From positions 682,001 to 746,000 of the forward strand of contig NZ_SBJL01000002.1 in NCBI RefSeq assembly GCF_004634425.1: DNA of 64,000 nt, in the 5' to 3' direction. Position numbers and translations under genes: made by a program. Positions 36,588 to 45,677 of this stretch are shown piece after piece. Position 1 is the first letter of the stretch; every line of letters begins with the position of its first letter. The notes beneath the pieces were generated by a model. That model did not search any database, was not told the DNA's origin, and saw nothing but the letters and a program-made list of their open reading frames with translations. Source of the DNA: Vitreimonas flagellata. GTDB taxonomy: Bacteria > Pseudomonadota > Alphaproteobacteria > Caulobacterales > Aquidulcibacteraceae.

Positions 36588-37433
36588 ATGTCCGTGATGG
36601 ACGAACTCGTCAACATTCTCACGCTCGAACCGATCGAGGTGAACCTCTTCCTCGGCCGCTCACCGCCCGGCGAGCGCGGCCGTATCTTTGGCGGCCAAGT
36701 CGTCGCGCAAGCGCTGACGGCGGCATACAAAACCGTGAATGGTTCGATCTGCCATTCGCTGCAAAGCTATTTCATCCGTCCCGGCGACCCGACGCTGCCG
36801 GTGCTCTACCAAGTTGAGCGCTCGCGCGATGGCAAGAGCTTCGCCACGCGGCGCGTGATCGCGATTCAAAAGGGCGAGCAGATCTTCAATCTCGCCTGCT
36901 CGTTCCAGGTCCCGGAAGACGGCTACGATCACGCTGATGAGATGCCGTCCGCACCACGGCCAGAGGAGCTGCAGGAAGAGAGCGAGCGGTTGCGCATCGT
37001 CTTCAAGGACCATCCTGAGGAGCTCGCACGTGCGACGCGCGATCGGCCGATCGAAACCCGGCACATTTCACCCATCAATATCCTAGCTCCCGAGATCAAA
37101 CCGTCGGCGCACCAGATGTGGTTCCGCGCACGTGGCGACCTCGGTGACGATATCGGCTTAAACCAAGCGCTGCTCGCGTACGCGTCTGACTATTCGCTGT
37201 TGGGAACCTCCATGCGACCGCACGGCGTGTCGTGGATGTCGGGCGTGCAGACGGCGAGCCTCGATCACATCCTCTGGTTCCATCGCCCCACGAACTTCTC
37301 GCGCTGGCACCTCTACGTGCAAGACAGCCCGTCTGCATCTGGAGCGCGCGGCTTCAATCGCGGCGCGATTTACCGCGAGGACGGCGTGCTGGTCGCATCG
37401 GCCGCACAGGAAGGCCTAATTCGTAAGAGATAG
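36588..37433 (+). CDS. tesB: Acyl-CoA thioesterase II
   Basis: 281 residues with the double-hotdog fold of TesB. Landmarks: LGRSPPGERGRIFGGQVVAQALTAA in the first hotdog, SYFIRPGDPTLPVLYQVERSRDGKSFATRRV, and in the second hotdog ASDYSLLGTSMRPHG (active-site Asp) and DHILWFHRP, with a final DGVLVASAAQEGLIR. It hydrolyses medium- to long-chain acyl-CoA in the cytoplasm. Follows the PaaI-like gene on the same strand. Start ATG 36588 is in a GTC-rich leader without a strong ribosome site. Confidence 0.94.
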   Translation: MSVMDELVNILTLEPIEVNLFLGRSPPGERGRIFGGQVVAQALTAAYKTVNGSICHSLQSYFIRPGDPTLPVLYQVERSRDGKSFATRRVIAIQKGEQIFNLACSFQVPEDGYDHADEMPSAPRPEELQEESERLRIVFKDHPEELARATRDRPIETRHISPINILAPEIKPSAHQMWFRARGDLGDDIGLNQALLAYASDYSLLGTSMRPHGVSWMSGVQTASLDHILWFHRPTNFSRWHLYVQDSPSASGARGFNRGAIYREDGVLVASAAQEGLIRKR

Positions 37434-37480
37434 GGCTTCGCTAATCGGCCGTTAGCTAACATTCATGTAAACTCCGCTAC

Positions 37481-37843
37481 GTGAACAGGAAGTGGGTCGA
37501 TAACGAGGTCTATTTCGGACCGGACCGCCGTCAACGCGACGGTGGCAAGCGCTGGGGCGACCAGCGCAAGGTGAACGACGCCGGTGATCCGCCGCCACTC
37601 GGCTCGCTTCTCCGCCGTCTGCAAATCGCGCTCTACGACATCAACGATCCGGCCAAGCGCCAGCGCGTGCAGCAGATGATCAGCCTCGGCATTATGGAAG
37701 CCCAGCGCCAGGGCAACGCGGCCGCCGCTGATCGTATGCATCAGCTCTCACGGATGATCCTGCTAAAAGCGCCCATGTCGCAAATCGAGTCGATGCTGAT
37801 GGAATCACAGGCGGCCGCGCAAATGACAGGCGGCTTCCGCTAA
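37481..37843 (+). CDS. Hypothetical protein
   Basis: 120 residues starting at GTG 37481. The N-terminal third is polar and Arg/Asp/Gly rich (VYFGPDRRQRDGGKRW). The rest (~40-115) is helical and Met/Ala/Gln rich (VQQMISLGIMEAQRQG, AAADRMHQLSRMIL, MESQAAAQMTGG). No signal peptide, membrane helix or known domain is visible. The GPDRR-RDG motif resembles short basic leads seen on small cytoplasmic proteins of alphaproteobacteria. It is convergent with the CoA-transferase gene (4-base overlap). Confidence 0.65.
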   Translation: MNRKWVDNEVYFGPDRRQRDGGKRWGDQRKVNDAGDPPPLGSLLRRLQIALYDINDPAKRQRVQQMISLGIMEAQRQGNAAAADRMHQLSRMILLKAPMSQIESMLMESQAAAQMTGGFR

Positions 37844-39048
37844 GAACTCGCCGCGTCCCACGCCGCTTTCAACATCTCCCTATGCGCGGGCGCGGCGATC
37901 GCGATCAAGCGCTCGGCCCGCGCATCATGCGAACAGCCGCGTAAATCCGCCGCGCCATATTCCGTGACCACGACATCGATATCGAAGCGGCTGAGCGATA
38001 CCGGCCCTCGCCCCGCCCCAGGCGTCACGATGCGGCTGGCGCCCCGCGCCATCGATGGCAGCACAAGGATGCGCACGCCGCCCGCGAGCTTGGCCCCGCG
38101 CGAGAAATCCAACGCACCGCCCGGACCCGAGGCAAAGCCATTCGGAACCCGCTCGGCATAGGCTTGGCCGAACAGATCGACTTCAAGCGCGCCGTTGACG
38201 GCAATCAGCCCACACTTGCTGCGCAGCACATCGGGCGCGTGCGTGTGCGCGACGGGCTGAAATGCAAAGCGTGAAGCATGGAGCGCTGTGTAGAGGCGCG
38301 GGGTGCCGATGGCTAAGCCTGTTGTCACGGCATCGTCGGCTGCGAGCGCGCCAGCCTCGTGCAGATCAAGCGCCCAATCGCTAATGAAGCCCGTGTGGAG
38401 GCTTAAGGCCTTCCTCGAGCGCAGCGCGCGCATCACCGCGCCGGGCGCTTTGCCGATGCCGGTCTGCACGATTGCGCCGTCCGGTACGAACGCCGCCGCG
38501 TTGCGGCCGATCGCCAGGGCGATCTCATCGTCGGGCGCTTCATTCAACTCAATCAGCGGCGCATCCGCGCGCACGACATGCGTCAATGCTTCGAACGGAA
38601 GCCCTGCGTGTCCCCGCGTGTGCGGCATGGACGGATTGATGTGGGCGATGCGGATTGGAATCTGCGGCCAGAGCTCCGCGGCGAAATCCACGGCGACGCC
38701 GAAACTGCACTGGCCCGCTGCATCCGCTGGCGATGCCGTGAACAGCACAGTGTCGATGGGTTCAGCGCGAAGATATGAGAGGATGTCGTTGTAGCCAAGC
38801 GGCAGAAATTGCGCGGCAGCGGCTTTGAGTTCGGGCGTCAGGAAGAAGGTCGTGAATGTCCCGCCATAGGCGTGCGTGTTCACGCCCGGCAGAAACACGC
38901 CCACGTACGATAGATCAGGCCGCGCCGCGACCCCCGCTTGCACGGCATCCGCGATAACCCGGGACTCACCCGCAGCGCCCTGCACCAAGACGCGCGCACC
39001 ATGCGGCAGCGTACTCAGCACCTCGTCCGCGCTGATGACGCGCGGCAC
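37840..39048 (-). CDS. Acetyl-CoA hydrolase/transferase family protein
   Basis: 402 residues from GTG 39048, whose first base is the last base of the upstream thiolase stop (TAGTG), so coupled to it. The two-domain CoA-transferase family is recognised from GARVLVQGAAGESRVI, then the GVFLPGVN and YSFGVAVDF-type (QCSFGVAVDFAAE) segments, GIGKAPGAVMRAL, HTGFISDWALDL and FASGPGGALDFSRGA with the C-terminal VVTEYGAADLRG. Relatives include 4-hydroxybutyrate CoA-transferase and acetate/propionate CoA-transferase. The donor/acceptor pair cannot be told from sequence. Confidence 0.88.
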   Translation of the reverse strand: MPRVISADEVLSTLPHGARVLVQGAAGESRVIADAVQAGVAARPDLSYVGVFLPGVNTHAYGGTFTTFFLTPELKAAAAQFLPLGYNDILSYLRAEPIDTVLFTASPADAAGQCSFGVAVDFAAELWPQIPIRIAHINPSMPHTRGHAGLPFEALTHVVRADAPLIELNEAPDDEIALAIGRNAAAFVPDGAIVQTGIGKAPGAVMRALRSRKALSLHTGFISDWALDLHEAGALAADDAVTTGLAIGTPRLYTALHASRFAFQPVAHTHAPDVLRSKCGLIAVNGALEVDLFGQAYAERVPNGFASGPGGALDFSRGAKLAGGVRILVLPSMARGASRIVTPGAGRGPVSLSRFDIDVVVTEYGAADLRGCSHDARAERLIAIAAPAHREMLKAAWDAASS

Positions 39049-40244
39049 TAGGCGCGCTCGAAAATCGCGGCCAAGCCCTGCCCGCCGCCGATGCACATCG
39101 TCTCCAAGCCATAGCGCCCGTCGCGGCGATGCAGCTCACGCACGAGGTTTGCGAGGATGCGCCCGCCCGTGGCGCCGATCGGGTGGCCCAACGAAATGCC
39201 GGAGCCGTTGACGTTGAGCTTGTCGCGATCGTCCCAGCCCCAGCCCTTCAGCACGGCCAGCACTTGCGGCGCGAAGGCTTCATTGAGCTCCACGAGATCG
39301 ATATCTTTCCAGCCCAGGCCGTTGCGCTTGAACAAGCGCTCCACCGCCGGCACCGGGCCAATGCCCATGCGTGACGGATCGCAGCCTGCCGCGGCCCATG
39401 AGTGAAACCACGCCATTGGTTCGAGTTTCAGTTCGTCCAGTTTGTCCTCAGCCACAACCAGGCACGCAGCAGCCGCATCATTCTGCTGGCTTGCATTGCC
39501 CGCGGTGACGATTCCACCCTTCTCGATCGCGCGCAACGCGCCGAGCGTTTCCATCGATGCGTCAGGCCGATAGCCCTCGTCCTTGGCGAACATGATCGGC
39601 TCGCCCTTCTTCTGCGGCACCGGTACTGGCGCGAGTTCATCCGCGAACTTGTTTTCCGCCCAAGCGTTGGTCGCGCGCTTGTGGCTCATGACGGCGTATT
39701 CGTCCGCCTGCTCACGCGTAATGCCATAATCCTTGGCGAGATTTTCCGCGGTCTCGATCATGCCGGTGATAACGCCAAAGCGCGCAATCGGCTGCGACAT
39801 CACGCGGCCGCGCGACAAGCGGTCGTACATCACGGAGTCACCTGCGCGCGCGCCGCCACGCATGGCAGTCGAATAGTATTCGACATTGCTCATGCTCTCG
39901 ACGCCGCCTGCGATGACGACATCGGCCACACCCGTCTGCACCATCATTGCAGCATCGATCACCGATTGCAGGCCGGAGCCGCAGCGACGATCAAGCTGAT
40001 AGCCAGGTACCGAGATCGGAAAATCCGCCGCCAACGCTGACCAGCGCGCGATGCATGGCGCTTCGCCATTGCCGTAGCCCTGCGCGAAGATCACATCGTC
40101 CACGCGCTCGGGATCGAGCTTGGTGCGCTCGATCAGGGCTCGGAGGATCACCGCGCCAAGTTCACCCGCCGGGATCGAGGCAAGCGCGCCCTGAAACTTA
40201 CCAACGGCGGTACGGATCGGGCTGACGATGGCGGCTCTACGCAT
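39048..40244 (-). CDS. Acetyl-CoA C-acyltransferase (thiolase)
   Basis: 398 residues from ATG 40244 with GAGGAAAG upstream. Thiolytic cleavage (or condensation) of 3-ketoacyl-CoA. The nucleophile Cys88 is in DRRCGSGLQSV. The C-terminal GHPIGATGGR His and the CIGGGQGLA Cys are both present. The N-terminal PIRTAVGKFQGALA and VDLVELNEAFAPQ are family standard. It is coupled to the CoA-transferase gene downstream, suggesting the last steps of a beta-oxidation pathway producing acetyl- or propionyl-CoA. Confidence 0.94.
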   Translation of the reverse strand: MRRAAIVSPIRTAVGKFQGALASIPAGELGAVILRALIERTKLDPERVDDVIFAQGYGNGEAPCIARWSALAADFPISVPGYQLDRRCGSGLQSVIDAAMMVQTGVADVVIAGGVESMSNVEYYSTAMRGGARAGDSVMYDRLSRGRVMSQPIARFGVITGMIETAENLAKDYGITREQADEYAVMSHKRATNAWAENKFADELAPVPVPQKKGEPIMFAKDEGYRPDASMETLGALRAIEKGGIVTAGNASQQNDAAAACLVVAEDKLDELKLEPMAWFHSWAAAGCDPSRMGIGPVPAVERLFKRNGLGWKDIDLVELNEAFAPQVLAVLKGWGWDDRDKLNVNGSGISLGHPIGATGGRILANLVRELHRRDGRYGLETMCIGGGQGLAAIFERA

Positions 40245-40333
40245 GGGCTTTCCTCGGCTGACGCGATGGCGCGTCACTCATCGCTTAGTCAGCCGCAGCG
40301 CAACCCGCAATGGCGCCGCCGGGAGAGGTGCGC

Positions 40334-40978
40334 CTAGGTCGCCAGCGCCGCCTCGATGGCGGTGCGGATTTCGGCCGACGTGGGCGTCACGTCCGATGGG
40401 AAAGCGGCCAGGATGCGCCCGTCTCGCCCGACCAGGATCTTGTGGAAATTCCATTGCGGCACGGCCGCGTCCCCAAACTCGGTGCGCGCCCATTGATAGA
40501 ATGGATGCGCATGATCGCCCACAACGTCCGCCTTTGCGGCCATCGGGAAGGTGACGCCAAAATTCAGCGTGCAGAAATCTTGGATCTCCTGCGCCGAGCC
40601 CGGCTCCTGCCCCGCGAAATTGTTCGCTGGCACGCCGAGCACCTCGAAGCCGCGCTCGTGATACTCGGTGTAAATTTCCTGCAAGCCCGCATATTGCGGT
40701 GTGAACCCGCACCGCGACGCCGTATTCACGACGAGCACCACTTCGCCTTGAAAGGCCGTCATCGGCACGCGCTCGGCAACAAGACCATCGAACACAAACT
40801 GATACGCGGTGTTGTCACTGGTCGGCGCGGGTGCGGCGGCGAAGCGCGCGCGTTGCTCATCGACAGCGGCGGTGACAGCAGCGCTGCGTTCAGCGGCGAC
40901 CTCCGCGGTGGGCGGTTCCGGCGCGCGATTGCAGGCGGCGGCGAGCATGATGAGGCCCGCCAACAAAAGCTTACGCAT
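40334..40978 (-). CDS. Glutathione-peroxidase-family lipoprotein
   Basis: 214 residues. Unlike usual cytosolic forms, it opens with a lipoprotein signal (LLAGLIMLAAAC, Cys at 16) and a ~45-residue linker. The peroxidase core has the peroxidatic Cys90 in VVNTASRCGFTPQY, the family second motif LGVPANNFAGQEPG, the resolving-Cys region (IQDFCTLNF) and the Trp-Asn-Phe signature WNFHKILVGRDG. It is probably a thiol peroxidase (thioredoxin-type donor) held on the periplasmic side of a membrane, where it would reduce lipid or alkyl peroxides. Confidence 0.9.
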   Translation of the reverse strand: MRKLLLAGLIMLAAACNRAPEPPTAEVAAERSAAVTAAVDEQRARFAAAPAPTSDNTAYQFVFDGLVAERVPMTAFQGEVVLVVNTASRCGFTPQYAGLQEIYTEYHERGFEVLGVPANNFAGQEPGSAQEIQDFCTLNFGVTFPMAAKADVVGDHAHPFYQWARTEFGDAAVPQWNFHKILVGRDGRILAAFPSDVTPTSAEIRTAIEAALAT

Positions 40979-41009
40979 GTCACTCTCCGGATTGCTTAGG
41001 TCGCATCGT

Positions 41010-42002
41010 TTAGGGCCGGACAACAACCCGTCCGACGCAGGCGCGCGAGACCACACGCGCAACGGCCTGACGCCAATCGTCCAGACCCCATTCCGAATCC
41101 ACATACGGCCGCAAGCCGTTTTCGGACCATGCCTCGGTAAGAAAGCGCCACGACTCGCGCCGCTTCTCCGGGAAGCGCCGGCTATACTCGCCCGCGCGCA
41201 CGCCTAGCACGGAGATATTCTTGATCAGCGCACGATTGACCGCGAGCGTGGGGATACGCCCCGACGCGAAGCCCACGACGAGCAATCGCCCGGCGAACGA
41301 CAGGCATGACAAGCATTGATCAAACGCGTCGCCGCCCACTGGGTCATAGACGACATTCACGCCGCCGCCGGAGAGTTCGCGCACTTCGTCGCGGAACGGC
41401 GCGCTGGAATCGATGACGCGCGCATTTGGAAACGCCTGCGAAATCTTCGCGCGTTTCTCCGCACTTGATGCGCCAGCGATCACACCGGCGCCGAGGCGTG
41501 TCGCCAAATCAACCGCGGCGAGGCCAACGCCGCCAGCTGCGCCGAGCACAAGCACCCACTCGCCAGCTTGCAATTGCGCTGCATGCACGAGTGACACATG
41601 CGCCGTCAGGTAGGCCGAAGGAAACGCCGCGCCTTCGGCGAAATCCGCATGCGCGGGTATGGGGGTGAGGCCGGCGGCCGGGACAGCGCAATATTCCGCG
41701 AACGCGCCCGTCAGTGCGCCGGTCGCAATGCGCGCACCGAGTTCAACATTAGCGACACCCTCGCCCAGCGCCACAACTTCGCCGGCGAGATCGCCGCCAA
41801 AGACGAAGGGCAAATCGGGTTTGTGTTGATAGGCGCCGCGCGTCATCAGCAGCGCAGGAAAACCGAGAGCGGCCGCGCGCACGCGGATCAGAACGTCGCC
41901 CGCCTTTGGCGCCGGACTTGGTTGCGTGACGATTGAACAGCCGGCGAAATCCTCGGCCAGCGCCGAGACTTCCAGCGCGCGCATCTGCGACGCGATCGCC
42001 AT
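41010..42002 (-). CDS. NADPH:quinone oxidoreductase (MDR family)
   Basis: 330 residues from ATG 42002. A zinc-free medium-chain reductase: the N-terminal catalytic domain (PFVFGGDLAGEVVALGEGV) and Rossmann domain with GAAGGVGLAAVDLATRLGA. The C-terminal half contains FASGRIPTLAVNRALIKNISVLGV. Reduces quinones or activated enones, or acts on acyl-CoA intermediates. Its start overlaps the stop of the FMN oxidase gene (TGATG), so translation is coupled. No zinc-binding Cys set is seen. Confidence 0.9.
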   Translation of the reverse strand: MAIASQMRALEVSALAEDFAGCSIVTQPSPAPKAGDVLIRVRAAALGFPALLMTRGAYQHKPDLPFVFGGDLAGEVVALGEGVANVELGARIATGALTGAFAEYCAVPAAGLTPIPAHADFAEGAAFPSAYLTAHVSLVHAAQLQAGEWVLVLGAAGGVGLAAVDLATRLGAGVIAGASSAEKRAKISQAFPNARVIDSSAPFRDEVRELSGGGVNVVYDPVGGDAFDQCLSCLSFAGRLLVVGFASGRIPTLAVNRALIKNISVLGVRAGEYSRRFPEKRRESWRFLTEAWSENGLRPYVDSEWGLDDWRQAVARVVSRACVGRVVVRP

Positions 42003-43144
42003 CAAGCGGCGTCGATAATATCGCGGTTGGCGTTCTTCACGTCCGTCACGCCGGTGAGCGCCATCGCCACATGCATCTCCTTGCGCAGCAATTCGAGCAC
42101 GTGAGCGACACCGCGTTGTCCCGCGCCCGCCAGAGCGAGCGCCCAGGCGCGACCAAGAAGGCACCCATTGGCGCCCAGCGCAAGCGCCTTCAGGACATCC
42201 ATGCCGGAGCGGATGCCGCCGTCGAAGAAAATCGTCGTACGCTCATCCACTTTTTCAGCGATGCGCGGCAGCACGCTGATGCTTGACGCAGCGCCATCCA
42301 ATTGTCGGCCGCCGTGGTTGGACACAACGATCCCGTCCACGCCCTGCTGCAGCGCAAGCTCGGCGTCCTCGACATCGAGCACGCCTTTCAGGACGATCTT
42401 GCCCTTCCAGCGCTCACGCACCCAGGCGATATCTTTCCAGGTCACCGACGCATCCATGTTGGCGACAATCCACGGCATGAATTCGTCGATCTGCTTGGCG
42501 CCCTTCACAGCGCCGACGAGATTGCCGAACATCAGCGGCTGACCACGCAGCGCCACGTCGTACGACCAATGCGGCCGCACCGCGCCTTGCATGACGCGAT
42601 TGATGAGCCCCACCGCGCCCGGATTGTTCATGCCGGTGCGGATGTCGCGATAGCGCGCGCCGCCGACGGGCAAATCGACGGTGAACATCAGCACATCGAC
42701 ACCGAGTGCGGCCACGCGATCGAGCACGCCTTCCATGAAGGCGCGATCCTTCAGCATGTAGAGCTGATACCAAAGCAGATCGCCGGCGACCGCGGAGACC
42801 TCCTCGGCGCTGCAAATGCCGACCGTCGACAAACAGAACGGCACGCCCGCCGCCTTCGCCGCGCGCGCGGCCTGCACTTCGCCGCGCCGCGCAAACGCAC
42901 CGGCGAAGCCAACCGGGCCAAGCGCCACCGGCAGCGGATAGTCGCGGCCGAACCATGTCGCCTTTGTCGAAAGCTTGGACACATCGCACATCACGCGCTG
43001 GCGCAATTTCAGCGCACGCATGTCCGCGACATTGGCGGCGAGCGTCACCTCATCGTAGGAGCCGCCATCGATGTATTCGAAAAACATGCGCGGCAAGCGC
43101 CGCCGCGCCAATTCGCGATAATCTGAAATCGAAGCTGCGATCAA
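42002..43144 (-). CDS. FMN-dependent alpha-hydroxy-acid dehydrogenase/oxidase
   Basis: 380 residues. The LldD/glycolate-oxidase family: TIM barrel with FFEYIDGGSYDEVTL at the start, the substrate Tyr in WYQLYM, the FMN phosphate region and the catalytic His in IVVSNHGGRQLDG with FFDGGIRSGMDVLKALALGA. It oxidises L-lactate, mandelate or another (S)-2-hydroxyacid. The start seems to be TTG 43144, a few bases after a GGTGA site; no ATG lies close by. It precedes the quinone-reductase gene with overlapping codons. Confidence 0.93.
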   Translation of the reverse strand: MIAASISDYRELARRRLPRMFFEYIDGGSYDEVTLAANVADMRALKLRQRVMCDVSKLSTKATWFGRDYPLPVALGPVGFAGAFARRGEVQAARAAKAAGVPFCLSTVGICSAEEVSAVAGDLLWYQLYMLKDRAFMEGVLDRVAALGVDVLMFTVDLPVGGARYRDIRTGMNNPGAVGLINRVMQGAVRPHWSYDVALRGQPLMFGNLVGAVKGAKQIDEFMPWIVANMDASVTWKDIAWVRERWKGKIVLKGVLDVEDAELALQQGVDGIVVSNHGGRQLDGAASSISVLPRIAEKVDERTTIFFDGGIRSGMDVLKALALGANGCLLGRAWALALAGAGQRGVAHVLELLRKEMHVAMALTGVTDVKNANRDIIDAA

Positions 43145-43148
43145 GCGT

Positions 43149-44708
43149 TCACCCTAATTTGCCCGCGCTCGCATAGGTTTTGCGCAGAAGCGGCTTTAGA
43201 ATTTTACCGGTGCCGCTGCGCGGCAACGGATCGGCGGAGAAAATCACCTGTCGCGGCACTTTGTAGCCGCCAATCATGGTTCGGCAATGCGCGATCAGAT
43301 CGCCCTCTGTCAGCGAACTCTCCGGCTTCAGATGCAGGATCGCGGCGACGCGCTCGCCCCACTTCTCATCCGGCAAACCAATCACGGCGCATTCGGCGAC
43401 GCTCGGATGCGCGTAGATCGCGTTTTCCACTTCGGCCGAATAGACGTTCTCGCCACCCGTGATGATCATGTCCTTGATGCGATCGACGATGTAGAGATAG
43501 CCGTCCGCGTCGAGCTTGCCAGCGTCGCCGGTGTGCAGCCAACCGTTCTTTACGGCGGCCGCAGTCTCGGCGGGTTTATTCCAGTAGCCGGCCATTACGC
43601 CCGGCCCGCGAATGCACACTTCGCCCACTTCGCCGGCTGGCAGCACATTGCCGGACGGGTCACGAATTTCGAGATCATTGCCTGCGATGGGTTGGCCGAC
43701 GGAATACATGCGATGTGCGAACGGGCCGTCCGGCTGGTGGTCTTGCGGCAGCAAGCAAGCGCCCGTCGCCGTCGTTTCCGTCATCGAATAGCCTTGGTTG
43801 AAGCCAACGCCCGGCATCTTCTCCATCGCGCGATTCAGCAGCGCCGGCGGCATGGGCGAGGCGCCATAGATCAAACGCTCCATGCAGGTGAGATCGTACG
43901 ATTCCACATTGGGCGCGTTGAGCATTTGATTGATCATCGCCGGCACCAGCACCGAATGCGTGATCCGCCGCTCTGCAATAGTTTTAAGTGCGTCCGCGGC
44001 ATCGAAACGCCGCGCGATCACGATGCCGGACGCTGCGAAAGTAAGGCCGACAAGGAATGTGCCAGCGCCGACGTGAAACATGGGCATGACGCAGAGCGCA
44101 TTGGTGCGCGCGGAAAGCGCGAAGGGGCTCGCAATCATCAGACCGGTGAAAAACACATTGTCCGACGTCAGCATCGCGCCTTTGGACTGCCCCGTCGTAC
44201 CGCTCGTATAGAAGAGATGCACCACTTCGGCGCCGCCGCGCTCCTGATCGGCAAGCGGTGAATTCTCCACCACCAGCGCCTCGTAGTCGCGCGCGCCGTT
44301 GGGGGCCGCAGCCGAGTCGGAGCCCGCGTAAATGACATGGCGCACCGAGGGGCAGGCTTTGGCCAATTGCTCGGCCAGCGGCGCGAAGGCGGCATCGACC
44401 ACCAGAGCGGTCGCCGCGCAGTCCTGCAGCGCCGCGATCATCTCAGGGACGGCCCAGCGCGTGTTGAGGCTGGCCATGATCAGATCGGCCCAGGGTGCGG
44501 CCCAATAGAGTTCAAAGAAGGCGGCGCTATTCTCGGACAAAACCGCGACGCGATCGCCGCGCTGCAATCCCAGCGCGCGGAGGCCGGCCGCAACCCGCGC
44601 TACGCGATCTTCGACGGTCGCCCATGGCCGGGTGACGCCTTCAAACTCGATCCCAGGAAAGTCGCCGCGCACACGGGCGGCGCGCCTCAAACCATGTGTC
44701 GCCAGCAT
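43149..44708 (-). CDS. AMP-binding fatty-acid/aryl CoA ligase
   Basis: 519 residues. Full set of ANL-family motifs: HLFYTSGTTGQSKGAMLT (phosphate loop), QGYSMTETTATG, HTGDAGKLDADGYLYIVDRIKDMI and the catalytic lysine segment PRSGTGKILK. The long-chain or aryl acyl-CoA group is likely. Its stop is five bases before the start of the FMN oxidase gene, and it leads the ligase-oxidase-quinone reductase set, suggesting a common substrate pathway. ATG 44708 lacks a strong ribosome site. Confidence 0.93.
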   Translation of the reverse strand: MLATHGLRRAARVRGDFPGIEFEGVTRPWATVEDRVARVAAGLRALGLQRGDRVAVLSENSAAFFELYWAAPWADLIMASLNTRWAVPEMIAALQDCAATALVVDAAFAPLAEQLAKACPSVRHVIYAGSDSAAAPNGARDYEALVVENSPLADQERGGAEVVHLFYTSGTTGQSKGAMLTSDNVFFTGLMIASPFALSARTNALCVMPMFHVGAGTFLVGLTFAASGIVIARRFDAADALKTIAERRITHSVLVPAMINQMLNAPNVESYDLTCMERLIYGASPMPPALLNRAMEKMPGVGFNQGYSMTETTATGACLLPQDHQPDGPFAHRMYSVGQPIAGNDLEIRDPSGNVLPAGEVGEVCIRGPGVMAGYWNKPAETAAAVKNGWLHTGDAGKLDADGYLYIVDRIKDMIITGGENVYSAEVENAIYAHPSVAECAVIGLPDEKWGERVAAILHLKPESSLTEGDLIAHCRTMIGGYKVPRQVIFSADPLPRSGTGKILKPLLRKTYASAGKLG

Positions 44709-44833
44709 GAACCGGATTGTAGCCGGAAATTCCGGAACGCGCGCCAGCCCAGGTTGCGGTGCAGAGTCGATCTGAAGAGGAAACGGTGAATAATGCCAAG
44801 TGTCGCATGAGCGGCGTCAGGCAAGGACATTCC

Positions 44834-45466
44834 ATGAAGCTCTATCATTGCCGCGACGCCCGCTCCCTTCGCCCGCTTTGGACGCTCGAAGAGATGGAAC
44901 TCGCCTACGAGCCGGTTCTGCTGCCCTTCCCGCCGCGCGTCTTCGCCAAGCCCTACCTGATCGAAAACCCGCTCGGCACCATCCCGCTATTGGTCGATGG
45001 CGATGTACGGATGACGGAATCCTCCGGCATCTGCTTTTACCTCACGCAGAAATATGGCCCGACACCGCTGGCAGTCGCGCCCGACGAGCCGGATTACGCC
45101 AGCTTTCTGAACTGGCTCTTCTTTAGCGACGCCACTCTGACATTCCCGCAGACGTTGGTCCTTCGCTACCGCCAGTTCGAAACGCCAGAGCGACGCAATG
45201 AGCAGGTCGCGGGCGATTACGAGAAATGGTTCTTCGGTCGGCTGCGCGCGCTTGATGCGGCGCTAGAAGATGGTCGCGAATGGCTGTGCGCCGGCCGCTT
45301 CACCATCGCCGACATCTGCATCGCGTATGCGCTGCATCTGGCTGACGTTCGCGCGAACCTCGGCCACGGCCTGAGTGAACGCGTTCGCGCTTATCTTGAT
45401 CGCGCGCGCGCGCGGCCAGGTTTTGTACGCGCTCGCAGCATTGATGCGCAGGCGCCACAGTATTGA
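44834..45466 (+). CDS. Glutathione S-transferase
   Basis: 210 residues. A thioredoxin-fold N-terminal domain (MKLYHCRDARSLRPLWTLEE, cis-Pro loop NPLGTIPLLVDGD, then ESSGICFYL) and an all-helical C-terminal domain (~90-205) with FTIADICIAYAL. It would conjugate glutathione to electrophiles or act as a non-catalytic binding protein. It has AAGGA upstream and is divergent from the CoA-ligase gene, 125 bases away. Class not assigned. Confidence 0.92.
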   Translation: MKLYHCRDARSLRPLWTLEEMELAYEPVLLPFPPRVFAKPYLIENPLGTIPLLVDGDVRMTESSGICFYLTQKYGPTPLAVAPDEPDYASFLNWLFFSDATLTFPQTLVLRYRQFETPERRNEQVAGDYEKWFFGRLRALDAALEDGREWLCAGRFTIADICIAYALHLADVRANLGHGLSERVRAYLDRARARPGFVRARSIDAQAPQY

Positions 45467-45602
45467 GGCGCTAACAGTGTCAAACGCCGTTCTATGGTAA
45501 GATTTCGCCAGATTAGCGAGCCGCTCGGCGAATTTGAGCAAAACTCCTGGCGCGTTTTGCAGAGCAGGCAACCTGTCACTTGTTAAGGTCTTGCTCGAAA
45601 TA

Positions 45603-45642
45603 GCGCAGGCGGAGGCCTGCGCGCGGCTCATAAATCTGAGCC
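45603..45642 (+). promoter_or_regulatory. Two hairpins in the TonB-receptor 5' leader
   Basis: GCGCAGGC (45603-45610)/GCCTGCGC (45615-45622) with a GGAG loop, then GGCTCA (45625-45630)/TGAGCC (45637-45642) with TAAATC in between. They end 36 bases before the ATG in a 210-base leader, ahead of the GGGGAGGAAAG ribosome site. The leader could hold an RNA element or operator. The regulator is unknown. Confidence 0.45.
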
Positions 45643-45677
45643 GAATAAGAATACCGTGTTGTTCGGGGAGGAAAGCT

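Noticed and set aside
45534-45677. Upstream extension of the TonB receptor
   Set aside because: It would destroy the signal peptide; ATG 45678 follows a strong ribosome site and is directly before the signal sequence.
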